NCBI GenBank assembly: GCA_038320345.1 | Contig: JBBQED010000030.1 | Span: 1-29,663 of the forward strand | Direction of reading: 5' to 3' | DNA length: 29,663 nucleotides | Source: JBBQED01 sp038320345 | Lineage (GTDB): Bacteria; Bacteroidota; Bacteroidia; AKYH767-A; OLB10 | Shown here: in pieces, positions 17,155 through 25,360 of the stretch | Position numbering within the stretch: position 1 is the first letter of the stretch | Layout: every line of letters begins with the position of its first letter | Made by a program: the position numbers and the translations under genes | The notes under the pieces: generated by a model | Told to the model about the DNA's origin: nothing | The model's input: the letters and a program-made list of their open reading frames with translations, nothing else | Database searches by the model: none

Positions 17155-17595
17155 TCAGGAAGGAAGTTTCTCCGGCAAAGGAGCAACTGATTTTCCATTA
17201 TTAATTGGTAATTCTTCTTTTCTTAATGCCACTTTCCATGCGCTTACGGTCTTTCCATTTTCATCAGCATCCTCCACTTTCTGCAAAGAAATTTTCTGTT
17301 CCAATTCATCACCTTCCTGTTTAAAAAAAACCGTTGCCGTTTTCCCCTGAATATCCTCAGAGATAATGATAATCTTCCCCTTATTAGCTTCCGGGAGATC
17401 ATTATTCAACTTCTCGATTTTCTCCAACTGCTTCAGCAATTTAACAGTCTCTTTTGTAGAATATTTCCCAGCCTCTACATAATCTCTATCATTCATTGCG
17501 ATGAGAAACTTTTCAGCCACTGGTCCCGGACTCGATTCTTTACTACAAGAATAAATTCCTAATATCATAAAAATAAGTAAATAATATTTTTTCAT
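17155..17595 (-). CDS. DUF4878-like lipoprotein
   Basis: A 146-residue lipoprotein with signal MKKYYLLIFMILGIYSC (lipid-modified C17). The mature part starts with PGPVAEKFLIAMNDRDYVEAGKYST and goes on with alternating strands ending in a W-K-V-A-L strand. This is the pattern of DUF4878, an NTF2-like fold with a cone-shaped cavity, common in bacterial lipoproteins of unknown ligand. It begins 3 bp after the stop of the papain-like amidase gene, so the two are probably translated together, and both act in the envelope. Confidence 0.78.
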   Translation of the reverse strand: MKKYYLLIFMILGIYSCSKESSPGPVAEKFLIAMNDRDYVEAGKYSTKETVKLLKQLEKIEKLNNDLPEANKGKIIIISEDIQGKTATVFFKQEGDELEQKISLQKVEDADENGKTVSAWKVALRKEELPINNGKSVAPLPEKLPS

Positions 17596-17598
17596 TGC

Positions 17599-18216
17599 TC
17601 AATAATGATGTTGTACTAACTGGCGTGTGTTTTTATTCAGGTAAAGATTATCTGGTGCTACGTAAACAAAATCGCCACTATGAGATAAGGGAAGGAAATT
17701 CTGTTCCCCACTAACTAGTTGAATACGGTTATAAACATATTCAGTACAATACTCTTGCTTACCATTGTTCAATCTGAATTCATCATCAAATTTAATTCCG
17801 TTCAATACATCACTATCTAAAACAGTATGAATCGACATTCTGGAATTTTCATTGAGTGCAAAACGATATACCCCAAATGAACTACAATTATTGCTACTGA
17901 TATATTCTTTGAGCGATTCTCTTATTATGCCAACCGATTGTCCTTCTTGGCGGCAGTGTACAACAAAGGGTTTACCGTTTACAATTTCAACAAGTCCGGC
18001 ATGCGTATAACTTCTATCCTTGAGCGACATTTTCCTGAACCAATTACTGATCATTCCTCTACCATTTCTCATCACTAGATCTCCATCCACTAGATCTTTT
18101 ACCGGCACTTGAACCATGGTAGTTTGAAGTACTTGTTCTCTGCGAGAAGCAAGAATAATGAGTGTATTCAATGCGAATACAACAGTAACTATGAATGGGA
18201 ACCAACGTTTTTTCAT
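17599..18216 (-). CDS. Permuted papain-like amidase (YiiX/C92-type)
   Basis: A 205-residue protein with an uncleaved-looking N-terminal membrane anchor (residues 7-24) and an extracytoplasmic catalytic domain. The order of motifs is that of circularly permuted NlpC/P60 enzymes: GDLVMRNG (45-52), then SYTHAGLV with the probable catalytic H72, then YCTEYVYN with the probable nucleophile C157 and E159. Family members hydrolyse or transfer amide or ester bonds in peptides or lipids; the substrate here is unknown, peptidoglycan stem peptides and lipids being reasonable guesses. Its ATG overlaps the argS stop by one base (TAATG), a sign of translational coupling. Confidence 0.85.
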   Translation of the reverse strand: MKKRWFPFIVTVVFALNTLIILASRREQVLQTTMVQVPVKDLVDGDLVMRNGRGMISNWFRKMSLKDRSYTHAGLVEIVNGKPFVVHCRQEGQSVGIIRESLKEYISSNNCSSFGVYRFALNENSRMSIHTVLDSDVLNGIKFDDEFRLNNGKQEYCTEYVYNRIQLVSGEQNFLPLSHSGDFVYVAPDNLYLNKNTRQLVQHHY

Positions 18217-20030
18217 TACATTCTCTCTGGAACCTCAATCCCAAGTAAAGCTAAGGACATTTTAATTACTCTGGCACATTGATTACTGAGATGCATCCGA
18301 AATAATGTACTCTTTTTATCGGCAATATCCACAATAGGGTATTCATGGTAGAACTGATTATACAACTTAGCCATTTCAAAAGCATAATTCGCCACGAGTG
18401 CAGGACTAAGTCGATCGGATGCTTCCGACAAAACATAAGGATAATTCAGAAATAAACTAATCAACTGCCGTTCTTTATCCTGTATTCCAACATAGGATAA
18501 AACTTCTGTTTGTTCATAGTCTTTGAACTCCGGATACTGAAGTCCTTTTCTTAGAACTGATCGGATCCTTGCATAAGTATATTGAATAAAAGGGCCAGTA
18601 TGTCCGTTGAAATCGATGGATTCAGCAGGATTAAAAAGCATCCTCTTTTCAGGATCCACTTTAAGAATAAAATATTTCAGAGCACCCATCCCTATCATTC
18701 TGTACAAAGCATTCGCTTCATCACTATCAAAGTCGTCGATTTTACCAAGTTCCTGAGTAATCTTTTTCGCTTCAGCAATCATTTCATCCATCAACTCATC
18801 GGCATCAACAACGGTCCCTTCTCTTGATTTCATTTTACCGGAAGGTAAATCAACCATAGCATAGGAAAGATGAAACAAATCATTCCACCAATCATATCCC
18901 AGTTTCTTCATTACCAACCTTAGCACCTTAAAGTGGTAATCTTGTTCATTCCCTACTACATATACGAGTCTGCTGAAATTAGACTCTGTTTTACGCATTT
19001 GAGCAGTTCCAAGATCCTGAGTCATGTACACACTAGTTCCATCACTTCTCAATAAAAGCTTCTGATCGAGGCCCTCGGATGTGAGATCTACCCATACAGA
19101 ACCATCTTCCTTTTTAAAGAACACTCCTTTTTCAAGTCCTTCATTTACAATTGATTTACCTAGTAAATAGGTCTTTGACTCGTAGTAAAACTGATCGAAA
19201 TCGACGCCCATTTTACGATAAGTAGCTTCAAAACCTTGGTATACCCAAGCATTCATCATTTGCCATAAAGCTATAGTTTCAGGATCATTCGACTCCCACT
19301 TTCGGAGCATTTCTTGAGCTTCTAAGATGGACGGAGCTTGCTTTGTAGCTACTTCTTCGCTTACTCCCTGCTGAATTAATTGTTGAATCTCCGATTTGTA
19401 GAGTTTATCAAATTCAACATAATATTTACCTACTAAATGATCCCCTTTAAGGCCAGATGACTCAGGTGTTTCACCCTTGCCCAGCTTCTTCCAAGCCAGC
19501 ATTGATTTGCAAATATGAATACCCCGGTCGTTTACTAGGTTTACTTTCTTAACAGGATTACCAGTTGCCTTTAATATTTCTGCTACACTGTAACCGATCA
19601 AATTATTCCTGACATGACCCAAATGAAGGGGTTTGTTGGTATTTGGAGAGCTATACTCTACCAGAACAGGATGCAAGCTGATGTTTTTATCGACGCTCAC
19701 AATACCAAAAGAATGGTCTAAAGCAGCCTCCGCATAAACAGCCATCCAGGCAGCTTTACGAATACTAACATTTAAAAAGCCCTTTACTACGTTATACTTT
19801 TCTACTTCCGCTGCATGACTATGCAACCAGTCTCCAATTTCCGCTCCGATGGCATCCGGGCTTCTCCGAGCTAGTTTGGCGAGATTAAAAACAACGATTG
19901 TAAGGTCCCCTTCGAAATCTTTACGAGTTTCATTTATGGCAATATCATCTGGACTAACCGTAATTTGATACAGTTGCTGTAACGCCTTTTCAACAGCCGA
20001 ACGCAATTCCAATTCAAACAGCATATTCAT
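18216..20030 (-). CDS. argS: Arginyl-tRNA synthetase
   Basis: A 604-residue class I synthetase charging tRNA-Arg in the cytoplasm. The N-terminal Add-1 domain (about 5-90) is followed by the catalytic domain with the HIGH signature HLGH (136-139, in KPLHLGHVRNN) and the KMSKS-equivalent KMKSREG (about 398-404). The C-terminal DALR anticodon-binding domain is present (ALYRMIGMGALKYFIL, later VANYAFEMAKLYNQFYHE). Length is slightly above the usual 550-590. ATG at 20030 or the in-frame ATG at 20024 could both start it. It is the first gene of a five-gene minus-strand operon whose other members appear to be envelope or unknown proteins. Confidence 0.97.
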   Translation of the reverse strand: MNMLFELELRSAVEKALQQLYQITVSPDDIAINETRKDFEGDLTIVVFNLAKLARRSPDAIGAEIGDWLHSHAAEVEKYNVVKGFLNVSIRKAAWMAVYAEAALDHSFGIVSVDKNISLHPVLVEYSSPNTNKPLHLGHVRNNLIGYSVAEILKATGNPVKKVNLVNDRGIHICKSMLAWKKLGKGETPESSGLKGDHLVGKYYVEFDKLYKSEIQQLIQQGVSEEVATKQAPSILEAQEMLRKWESNDPETIALWQMMNAWVYQGFEATYRKMGVDFDQFYYESKTYLLGKSIVNEGLEKGVFFKKEDGSVWVDLTSEGLDQKLLLRSDGTSVYMTQDLGTAQMRKTESNFSRLVYVVGNEQDYHFKVLRLVMKKLGYDWWNDLFHLSYAMVDLPSGKMKSREGTVVDADELMDEMIAEAKKITQELGKIDDFDSDEANALYRMIGMGALKYFILKVDPEKRMLFNPAESIDFNGHTGPFIQYTYARIRSVLRKGLQYPEFKDYEQTEVLSYVGIQDKERQLISLFLNYPYVLSEASDRLSPALVANYAFEMAKLYNQFYHEYPIVDIADKKSTLFRMHLSNQCARVIKMSLALLGIEVPERM

Positions 20031-20199
20031 CTAAAGCACGGATATCCGGTATAATTGCCCGGGGAAGTGTCTTCGATGCAAAATTGCTATAAAAAGAAGG
20101 ATGAATCTTTGAAAAGTAAAGGAATATTCAACAACCAAACCTGAATAAAGAGTAGGATGCGAACGACCCTTGCTATGACTACATTATTCTGCCTTTAAA

Positions 20200-21144
20200 T
20201 TAGGCGATCTGCGCAACTACTCTTTGGAGAATTTCAAAAGTATTTTCTGCCATTAGATTTTCCTTATCGAGGGTAGGATTTACTTCTGCAATTTCAAAGC
20301 AGCATACTTTTTCATTCTGGATTAAACGCACGCATAATGAACCTGCTTCCTTTTCTGTGATCCCATTGCGCACGGGCGTACCCGTACCTTTTGAGATAGA
20401 AGAATCCATACTATCCACATCGAATGAAACATAAATCAGTTGGCAATTATTCAAATAAGCTAAGGCATCTCTAGCAATTTTCTCGACTCCGTGACGCTTG
20501 ACATCGTTAGTAGTAAAAACACGAATTTTATGTTTTTTGATCAAAAAACTCTCTTCTGGCTCAACATCCCTAACACCAATAAAGACTAGGTCGCTGTAAT
20601 TAATTTTCGGCGCCATTCCTCCTACCTTCTTTAATTTATTCCAAAGTTCGGTAGTTTCTTTATCAGGCTTATTCATTCGGTTAGTAGCATTATCCTCTGC
20701 TAATGAAGCAGCGAGCGGCATACCATGCACATTTCCAGTAGGCGTTGTAAAGGGAGAATGCAAATCTGCGTGTGCATCGATCCAGATTACCCCTAAACGA
20801 AGTTTAGGAAATGCCATTTTTATCCCGGCTATTGTTCCACCAGCGGAACTATGATCACCCGACAAAACAATTGGAAACTCCTTAGCTTTTAGGGTATCCG
20901 AAACACTTTTACCCAATTTCTCATATATGCTGATAACGCCTTTCAGACGCTTCGCGTACGGACTACCTTGAGGTTGGAACAGCAACGAGTTTTCAACAGG
21001 AATTTCTACTGTGGGAATTTTGAAAAAGAGATTACTGCCATAATCCAGTGCAGCAATTTTAATGGCATCTGGCCCCAGACTAGCGCCTCGGGTTCCAGCA
21101 CCAATTTCCGATTTAACTTCAATTAATTTGATCTTCTTATGCAT
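20200..21144 (-). CDS. rocF: Arginase-family ureohydrolase, probably arginase
   Basis: A 314-residue cytoplasmic enzyme that would hydrolyse L-arginine to ornithine and urea with two Mn ions. All metal-binding motifs are visible: GDHS with H98, DAHADLHS with D123, H125 and D127, and SFDVDSMDS with D242 and D244; E287 lies in AEVNP. The segment after the DAHAD motif (SPFTTPTGNVHGMPLA) resembles arginases, whose equivalent reads T-P-L-T-T-x-S-G-N-L-H-G, more than agmatinases. One oddity is D-S where the family usually has D-P after the second Asp pair. It faces away from the arginine decarboxylase gene across a 150-bp shared upstream region. Agmatinase activity is a less likely alternative. Confidence 0.88.
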   Translation of the reverse strand: MHKKIKLIEVKSEIGAGTRGASLGPDAIKIAALDYGSNLFFKIPTVEIPVENSLLFQPQGSPYAKRLKGVISIYEKLGKSVSDTLKAKEFPIVLSGDHSSAGGTIAGIKMAFPKLRLGVIWIDAHADLHSPFTTPTGNVHGMPLAASLAEDNATNRMNKPDKETTELWNKLKKVGGMAPKINYSDLVFIGVRDVEPEESFLIKKHKIRVFTTNDVKRHGVEKIARDALAYLNNCQLIYVSFDVDSMDSSISKGTGTPVRNGITEKEAGSLCVRLIQNEKVCCFEIAEVNPTLDKENLMAENTFEILQRVVAQIA

Positions 21145-21294
21145 AAACTCAGTGTTTGAAAGGTATTCAGATCTTGTTTAATGTTCTTTATGATGACAGA
21201 ATGATTAACATCAATATATTTTCAATTCAAGCTTAATAATCAATCCGCGTTTCCTACATTAGCAGAAAATTACCAAAGTAACTAACTTACATTA

Positions 21295-22686
21295 ATGAAG
21301 AACAGGTACACCGACTTAATTGAGCAAACTTTTGAATTCCCACAGGAGAGCTTCGAAGTTATCGATAACAATTTGCATTTCAATGGAGTTCCTTTGATGG
21401 ATATCATCGAACAATATGGCACCCCATTGAAAATCACTTATTTACCTAAAATCAGTGCTCAAATCCAGAAAGCTACCCGCTTATTTAATGTAGCCATGGC
21501 TAAAGCCGATTACAAAGGTAATTATTTGTACTGCTACTGTACGAAGAGTTCTCACTTTGAGTTCGTTTTATCAGAAGCCTTAAAGAACGAAATCCATTTA
21601 GAAACAAGTTCAGCATTTGACATTCCAATTATCAGGGAACTCGCAGAAACCGGAAAAGTGGATAAAAGTCGAATGATCATCTGTAATGGATTCAAACGTC
21701 AGAATTATATTGACGGAATCTCCGATTTGATAAAAGATGGCTTTACGAATGTGATTCCTATCCTCGACAACAAAAAGGAATTACAGGATTTACTAGAAGG
21801 AAGCACTGAAAAACTTCAGGTAGGAATTAGAATTGCGGCCGAAGAAGAACCGAATGCCGAATTCTATACATCGCGACTTGGAATTCGTTATAATGAGATT
21901 ATTGATTTTTATAAAAACTCAATTCAGAACAACGACAAAGTTGAGTTAAAACTTCTGCACTTCTTTATCAATACCGGCATAAAGGATACTGCCTATTATT
22001 GGAGTGAGTTACAGAAAAATATAAATATTTATTGTGAGCTGAAAAAAGTTTGTCCGGAGTTAGAATATCTTGATATTGGAGGGGGTTTCCCTATTCGTAC
22101 GAAACTCGATTTTAGTTATGACTATCAATATATGGCGGATGAAATCATTCGTCAGATAAAAATGGCCTGTGATGCTAAAGATGTTCCTGAACCAACAATT
22201 GTAACTGAATTCGGTTCGTTTACTGTTGGAGAAAGCGGTGCTATTTTATTTAGTGTCGTGGGTCAAAAACAACAGAATGATAATGAACTGTGGAGTATGA
22301 TTGATAGTTCATTTATCACCACTTTACCAGATACTTGGGGAATAAAACAAAAGTTCATTTTGCTAGCTATCAACAACTGGGAAAAAGAATACCAACGCGT
22401 AAACCTTGGTGGGGTAACATGCGATAGCGACGACTATTACATCATGGAATCGATCCGGAATCGTGTATTCTTACCTAAACCAGACGGAGAAAGTGAGCAA
22501 TACCTTGGGTTTTTCCATACTGGTGCCTATCAAGAAAGTATTGGCGGGTACGGTGGTATACAACATTGTTTGATTCCCGCTCCAAAACATGTTTTGATCG
22601 ACAGAGACGAAGATGGAGAATATACTACACGTTTGTTTGCCAAAGAGCAGAGTGCCAAAAACATGATGAAAATTCTGGGGTATTAG
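21295..22686 (+). CDS. speA: PLP-dependent (fold type III) arginine decarboxylase
   Basis: A 463-residue enzyme of the alanine-racemase-like fold, expected to convert arginine to agmatine, the first step of polyamine synthesis by that route. The probable PLP lysine is K84 (CTKSSHFEFVL, in place of the more usual K-A-N), the phosphate-binding loop is LDIGGGFP (259-266), and the active-site Cys is C376 in GGVTCDSDD. At the usual E-P-G-R position it reads E-F-G-S (305-308). It is much shorter than the 630-660-residue enterobacterial SpeA but like the compact versions annotated in Bacteroidota. Substrate (arginine rather than ornithine or diaminopimelate) is inferred from resemblance and from the adjoining arginase gene. 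Confidence 0.82.
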   Translation: MKNRYTDLIEQTFEFPQESFEVIDNNLHFNGVPLMDIIEQYGTPLKITYLPKISAQIQKATRLFNVAMAKADYKGNYLYCYCTKSSHFEFVLSEALKNEIHLETSSAFDIPIIRELAETGKVDKSRMIICNGFKRQNYIDGISDLIKDGFTNVIPILDNKKELQDLLEGSTEKLQVGIRIAAEEEPNAEFYTSRLGIRYNEIIDFYKNSIQNNDKVELKLLHFFINTGIKDTAYYWSELQKNINIYCELKKVCPELEYLDIGGGFPIRTKLDFSYDYQYMADEIIRQIKMACDAKDVPEPTIVTEFGSFTVGESGAILFSVVGQKQQNDNELWSMIDSSFITTLPDTWGIKQKFILLAINNWEKEYQRVNLGGVTCDSDDYYIMESIRNRVFLPKPDGESEQYLGFFHTGAYQESIGGYGGIQHCLIPAPKHVLIDRDEDGEYTTRLFAKEQSAKNMMKILGY

Positions 22687-22781
22687 TTGCATCGGAAATG
22701 TTCTAAAGATTGCATTTTGATAAGGAATACAAGGACTATTTCATAATAAAATGACTTTAAAGGCTACTTGAGGCAAATAGA

Positions 22782-22812
22782 TTGTAGACTACTGAAAAAA
22801 GGCTTAAGTTTG
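22782..22812 (+). promoter_or_regulatory. Promoter of the Omp28-like gene
   Basis: TTG (22782-22784), a 20-nt spacer and TAAGTTTG (22805-22812) form the best-spaced Bacteroidota-type promoter in the window, 26 nt before the ATG. Confidence 0.7.
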
Positions 22813-22838
22813 ATTAACCAATAAATCAAAATCAACCC

Positions 22839-23705
22839 ATGAAAAAACTTGTTTATGTGATTGCTATCATCGCAGTTGCAGTTACCGGATGTAAAAAAGA
22901 CACCAAATCAGATCCAACAACACCGGTTTCTCCAATTTCTGCAGTACCAGCAACCTTCACCCAGAAGACCCTTGTCGAAGAGTTTACAGGTGCATGGTGT
23001 GGATATTGCCCTGATGGTGCAACTAAAATACAATCCATTATCAATGCTCATCCTGAAACAGCAATCGGAGTAGCCGTTCATCAAGGAGATGGGATGGAAA
23101 TTTCATTATACACCGAACTTGATAATACTTTCACTGTTACGGGATTCCCAACAGGAATGGTAAGTCGTAAAGTATATAATGGAGATGTAATGCTTGACAG
23201 AGGCCAATGGGCAGGTGCTGCTAGCGGAGTATTGGCTAGTACTGCTAAATGTGGTCTTGCGATTGAATCTGCATTATCAGGAACTGATAGCGCAGCAATC
23301 ACTGTACATTGTGGTTTTAATGAAGTGCTTACTGGTGACTATCGCCTTACAGTTTATCTCATTGAAGACAGTGTTACAGGAACCGGAGCACAATATAACC
23401 AACGCAATTATTACAATACAGATGCTTCGAGTCCCTTCTATCAGTTGGGCGATCCAATGGTTGGGTACAAGCACAATCATGTATTGCGCAAAGTATTAAC
23501 TGCAGATGCAGGAACAGTGATTCCAGCAGCAAACATAATAGTCGGAACAGATTATAAAGTTGCATTCAATATACCTTTAACGGGAATGAATAAAGCTAAT
23601 GTTCATGTAATTGCTTTTATAACCAAGTATGGAACCACTGCTCTCACTCATAAAGTTGAAAATGTTCAGGAAGTAAAGCTGGATGATGACAAAGATTGGG
23701 ATTAA
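22839..23705 (+). CDS. Omp28-related lipoprotein with thioredoxin-like CxxC
   Basis: A 288-residue lipoprotein: signal MKKLVYVIAIIAVAVTGC (C18), an acidic/proline linker, then a thioredoxin-like half with LVEEFTGAWCGYCPDG carrying C54-G-Y-C57, and a later beta-rich half. This arrangement matches the Omp28 family of Bacteroidota outer-membrane proteins. The CxxC motif suggests a disulfide role in the envelope, but redox activity is inferred. The tail is strongly acidic (LDDDKDWD). It has its own promoter and is closed by a strong terminator, so it is a single-gene unit. Confidence 0.87.
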   Translation: MKKLVYVIAIIAVAVTGCKKDTKSDPTTPVSPISAVPATFTQKTLVEEFTGAWCGYCPDGATKIQSIINAHPETAIGVAVHQGDGMEISLYTELDNTFTVTGFPTGMVSRKVYNGDVMLDRGQWAGAASGVLASTAKCGLAIESALSGTDSAAITVHCGFNEVLTGDYRLTVYLIEDSVTGTGAQYNQRNYYNTDASSPFYQLGDPMVGYKHNHVLRKVLTADAGTVIPAANIIVGTDYKVAFNIPLTGMNKANVHVIAFITKYGTTALTHKVENVQEVKLDDDKDWD

Positions 23706-23728
23706 AATTAGCTAACGTTATTATTATG

Positions 23729-23760
23729 AAAACCCGGAGACATCTCCGGGTTTTCTTGTT
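23729..23760 (+). terminator. Intrinsic terminator after the Omp28-like gene
   Basis: Perfect 11-bp arms (23729-23739 and 23744-23754, AAAACCCGGAG/CTCCGGGTTTT), a 4-nt loop and a T-rich tail, 23 bp after the stop codon. Confidence 0.92.
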
Positions 23761-23867
23761 TTCGTATGGATCTCTTTGACAGTCTTTTGAAGTTACCACA
23801 CAAACTCATTTAACAATTTGGTAACAAATATTATAATTTCGTTGTAAAACTGTGTTTATTCAGCTCT

Positions 23868-24560
23868 ATGACGATCCATTACCCAGCAGGAAAAATTTTT
23901 AAAGCAATGTGCGCCATTGTTGGATTCCTAGTTTTTATGGATCTACTGGTAATCATCATTCGAATGAATATGGATGTCACATATATCGATAGGACATTAG
24001 AAATATTTGACGTTAACCTAGAGAATAATATTCCCACATTTTACTCATCGATTTCATTACTGTATTGTGCAGTTCTTCTGCTGATAATTTCATTTGGGGA
24101 AAAACTAAAAAATCCTGAACAGGTAATCTATTGGAGAATCTTGTCATTGGGATTTCTTTACCTCTCAATCGACGAAATGGCAAGTTTGCATGAATGGATG
24201 GGTGTACTCATGATGGGACAGGCAAAATTTTCCGGAGTATGGCATTTTGCATGGATGATACCTGCATTATTTATGATTCTCATAATCGGAATCACCTTTC
24301 TTAAATTTCTATTCCGACTTCCGGTAAAAACAAGAGCTTTACTTTTACTATCTGGCTTTATTTATATTGGTGGAGCGATAGGGATTGAAATGATCAGCGG
24401 AATTTTTATTGAAGAAGATGCGGCCAATAAATTAGGATATGAGCTCTTGAATCTTCTAGAAGAATCAATGGAGATGATTGGAATTCTCTTTTTTGTTTAC
24501 ACGCTCAACCATTACTTGAGTTCAATAAAAGTGCCGATCGAAATTTCGATAGAAAATTGA
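23868..24560 (+). CDS. Unidentified six-span membrane protein with conserved-looking acidic residues
   Basis: A 230-residue protein I cannot assign to a named family. Six hydrophobic segments are visible at about residues 10-32, 57-77, 87-103, 122-146, 152-176 and 200-217. Unusually, charged residues sit in or at the ends of spans: YLSIDEMASLHEWM (third), IGIEMISG (fifth) and LLEESMEMIG (before the sixth). Such buried Asp/Glu/His clusters suggest metal binding, catalysis or ion transport in the membrane, but this is inference. The gene stands alone and converges with the next gene on the minus strand with a gap of only 10 bp. No exact promoter consensus was found upstream. Confidence 0.8.
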   Translation: MTIHYPAGKIFKAMCAIVGFLVFMDLLVIIIRMNMDVTYIDRTLEIFDVNLENNIPTFYSSISLLYCAVLLLIISFGEKLKNPEQVIYWRILSLGFLYLSIDEMASLHEWMGVLMMGQAKFSGVWHFAWMIPALFMILIIGITFLKFLFRLPVKTRALLLLSGFIYIGGAIGIEMISGIFIEEDAANKLGYELLNLLEESMEMIGILFFVYTLNHYLSSIKVPIEISIEN

Positions 24561-24570
24561 ATTAAAAATT

Positions 24571-24996
24571 TCAATAGTATCGCAACAGACTTTGATTCAG
24601 TGCAAGCTCCAGATCACATCCAAGTAAATTATTTCTGGAATCTGTTTTCTGCGAAGAAGACCCTACTTTATACCAACTGTGTTGATCAAGATCGTACACA
24701 AAAGCTTCCGGTACATGATAAATATTGCTGATAATTTCCATTGAATTAAGGGTCAACTGCAAATCCGAATGTTCGGAACATTCAATGATCATGCATGGAG
24801 AAAAATCATTTTTCACATCATAGATCACAACATCCGGCTGTTCGCTATTCAAATCATGAACATCCACGTAAGATTCACTTACTGCAACAAATTTTTTACT
24901 GTCAATCAATTTTGAAAGACCGTAGGAAAGCGAAGTAGAGATAAATTTTTTACGGCTGGAAAATGGATTCAGCCACCCTTTTTCAAGTTTTGGCAT
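24571..24996 (-). CDS. Small Uma2/PD-(D/E)XK-like protein with degenerate active site
   Basis: A 141-residue soluble protein. The central part reads like the nuclease-fold core of Uma2-type proteins: QPDVVIYD (53-60, D55), then MIIECSE (69-75, E72), then IYHVPEAFVYDLDQHSWYK, equivalent to the 'Y-x-x-x-G-V-x-E-Y-W-V-x-D' stretch. The Lys expected after the second acidic residue, or migrated onto the next helix, is not there, and Cys follows E72. It may be a non-catalytic relative or only a structural look-alike. The N-terminus is basic (KLEKGWLNPFSSRKKF). It has its own -7 element and is not in an operon. Family assignment is tentative; gene status is firmer. Confidence 0.6.
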   Translation of the reverse strand: MPKLEKGWLNPFSSRKKFISTSLSYGLSKLIDSKKFVAVSESYVDVHDLNSEQPDVVIYDVKNDFSPCMIIECSEHSDLQLTLNSMEIISNIYHVPEAFVYDLDQHSWYKVGSSSQKTDSRNNLLGCDLELALNQSLLRYY

Positions 24997-25000
24997 AGAG

Positions 25001-25026
25001 ATCTAATTTTATTAGATTCAAATATA
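25001..25026 (-). promoter_or_regulatory. -7 element and inverted repeat before the Uma2-like gene
   Basis: On the minus strand TATATTTG (25026-25019) matches TAnnTTTG. Immediately downstream is a perfect inverted repeat, ATCTAAT (25001-25007) and ATTAGAT (25011-25017), 3 nt apart, ending 4 nt before the ATG. Its place over the transcription start would suit an operator. No -33 TTG is seen at the right distance. Confidence 0.4.
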
Positions 25027-25318
25027 CCTCCTGAATCCCTTTTTGATACGCCTATTGTGAAAATTAACATTTACATAACATTGACGATCCACAAAGTAAT
25101 TTAAAAGCCTGCAAAAATTGCATTTATCACAAGTCATTGACTTTCAATAACTAATTACTAAAATAACGGTAGTCCTCCTAATTAAACTTATAATCAAATC
25201 AAAATCTGTAAAGCGTTCTTGATCAACAATATGGCAAAATGAGAATCAACGTTCACTATTAACAATGAATATGTGAAAAACTGGGTGAATTTATGGTTAT
25301 TATGGGCGAATTAATTGT

Positions 25319-25326
25319 TATCTTTG
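25319..25326 (+). promoter_or_regulatory. -7 promoter element of the coiled-coil lipoprotein gene
   Basis: TATCTTTG is an exact TAnnTTTG match 34 nt before the ATG. No clear -33 TTTG accompanies it. Confidence 0.45.
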
Positions 25327-25360
25327 ATAAAATAACTATAATTAAGTAACCTATTACCAC

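Larger units (their letters stand above)
24997..25360. other. 364-bp divergent intergenic region
   Basis: I see no gene here. It carries the -7 element and a perfect 7-bp inverted repeat for the minus-strand gene (25001-25026) and the -7 element for the lipoprotein gene (25319-25326). The remaining roughly 290 bp are very AT-rich with no recognisable element. Confidence 0.6.

Noticed and set aside
20190..20205. Small GCCT/AGGC hairpin at the arginase stop codon as a terminator
   Set aside because: Only four base pairs with a 7-nt loop, overlapping the stop codon and lacking a U-tract.
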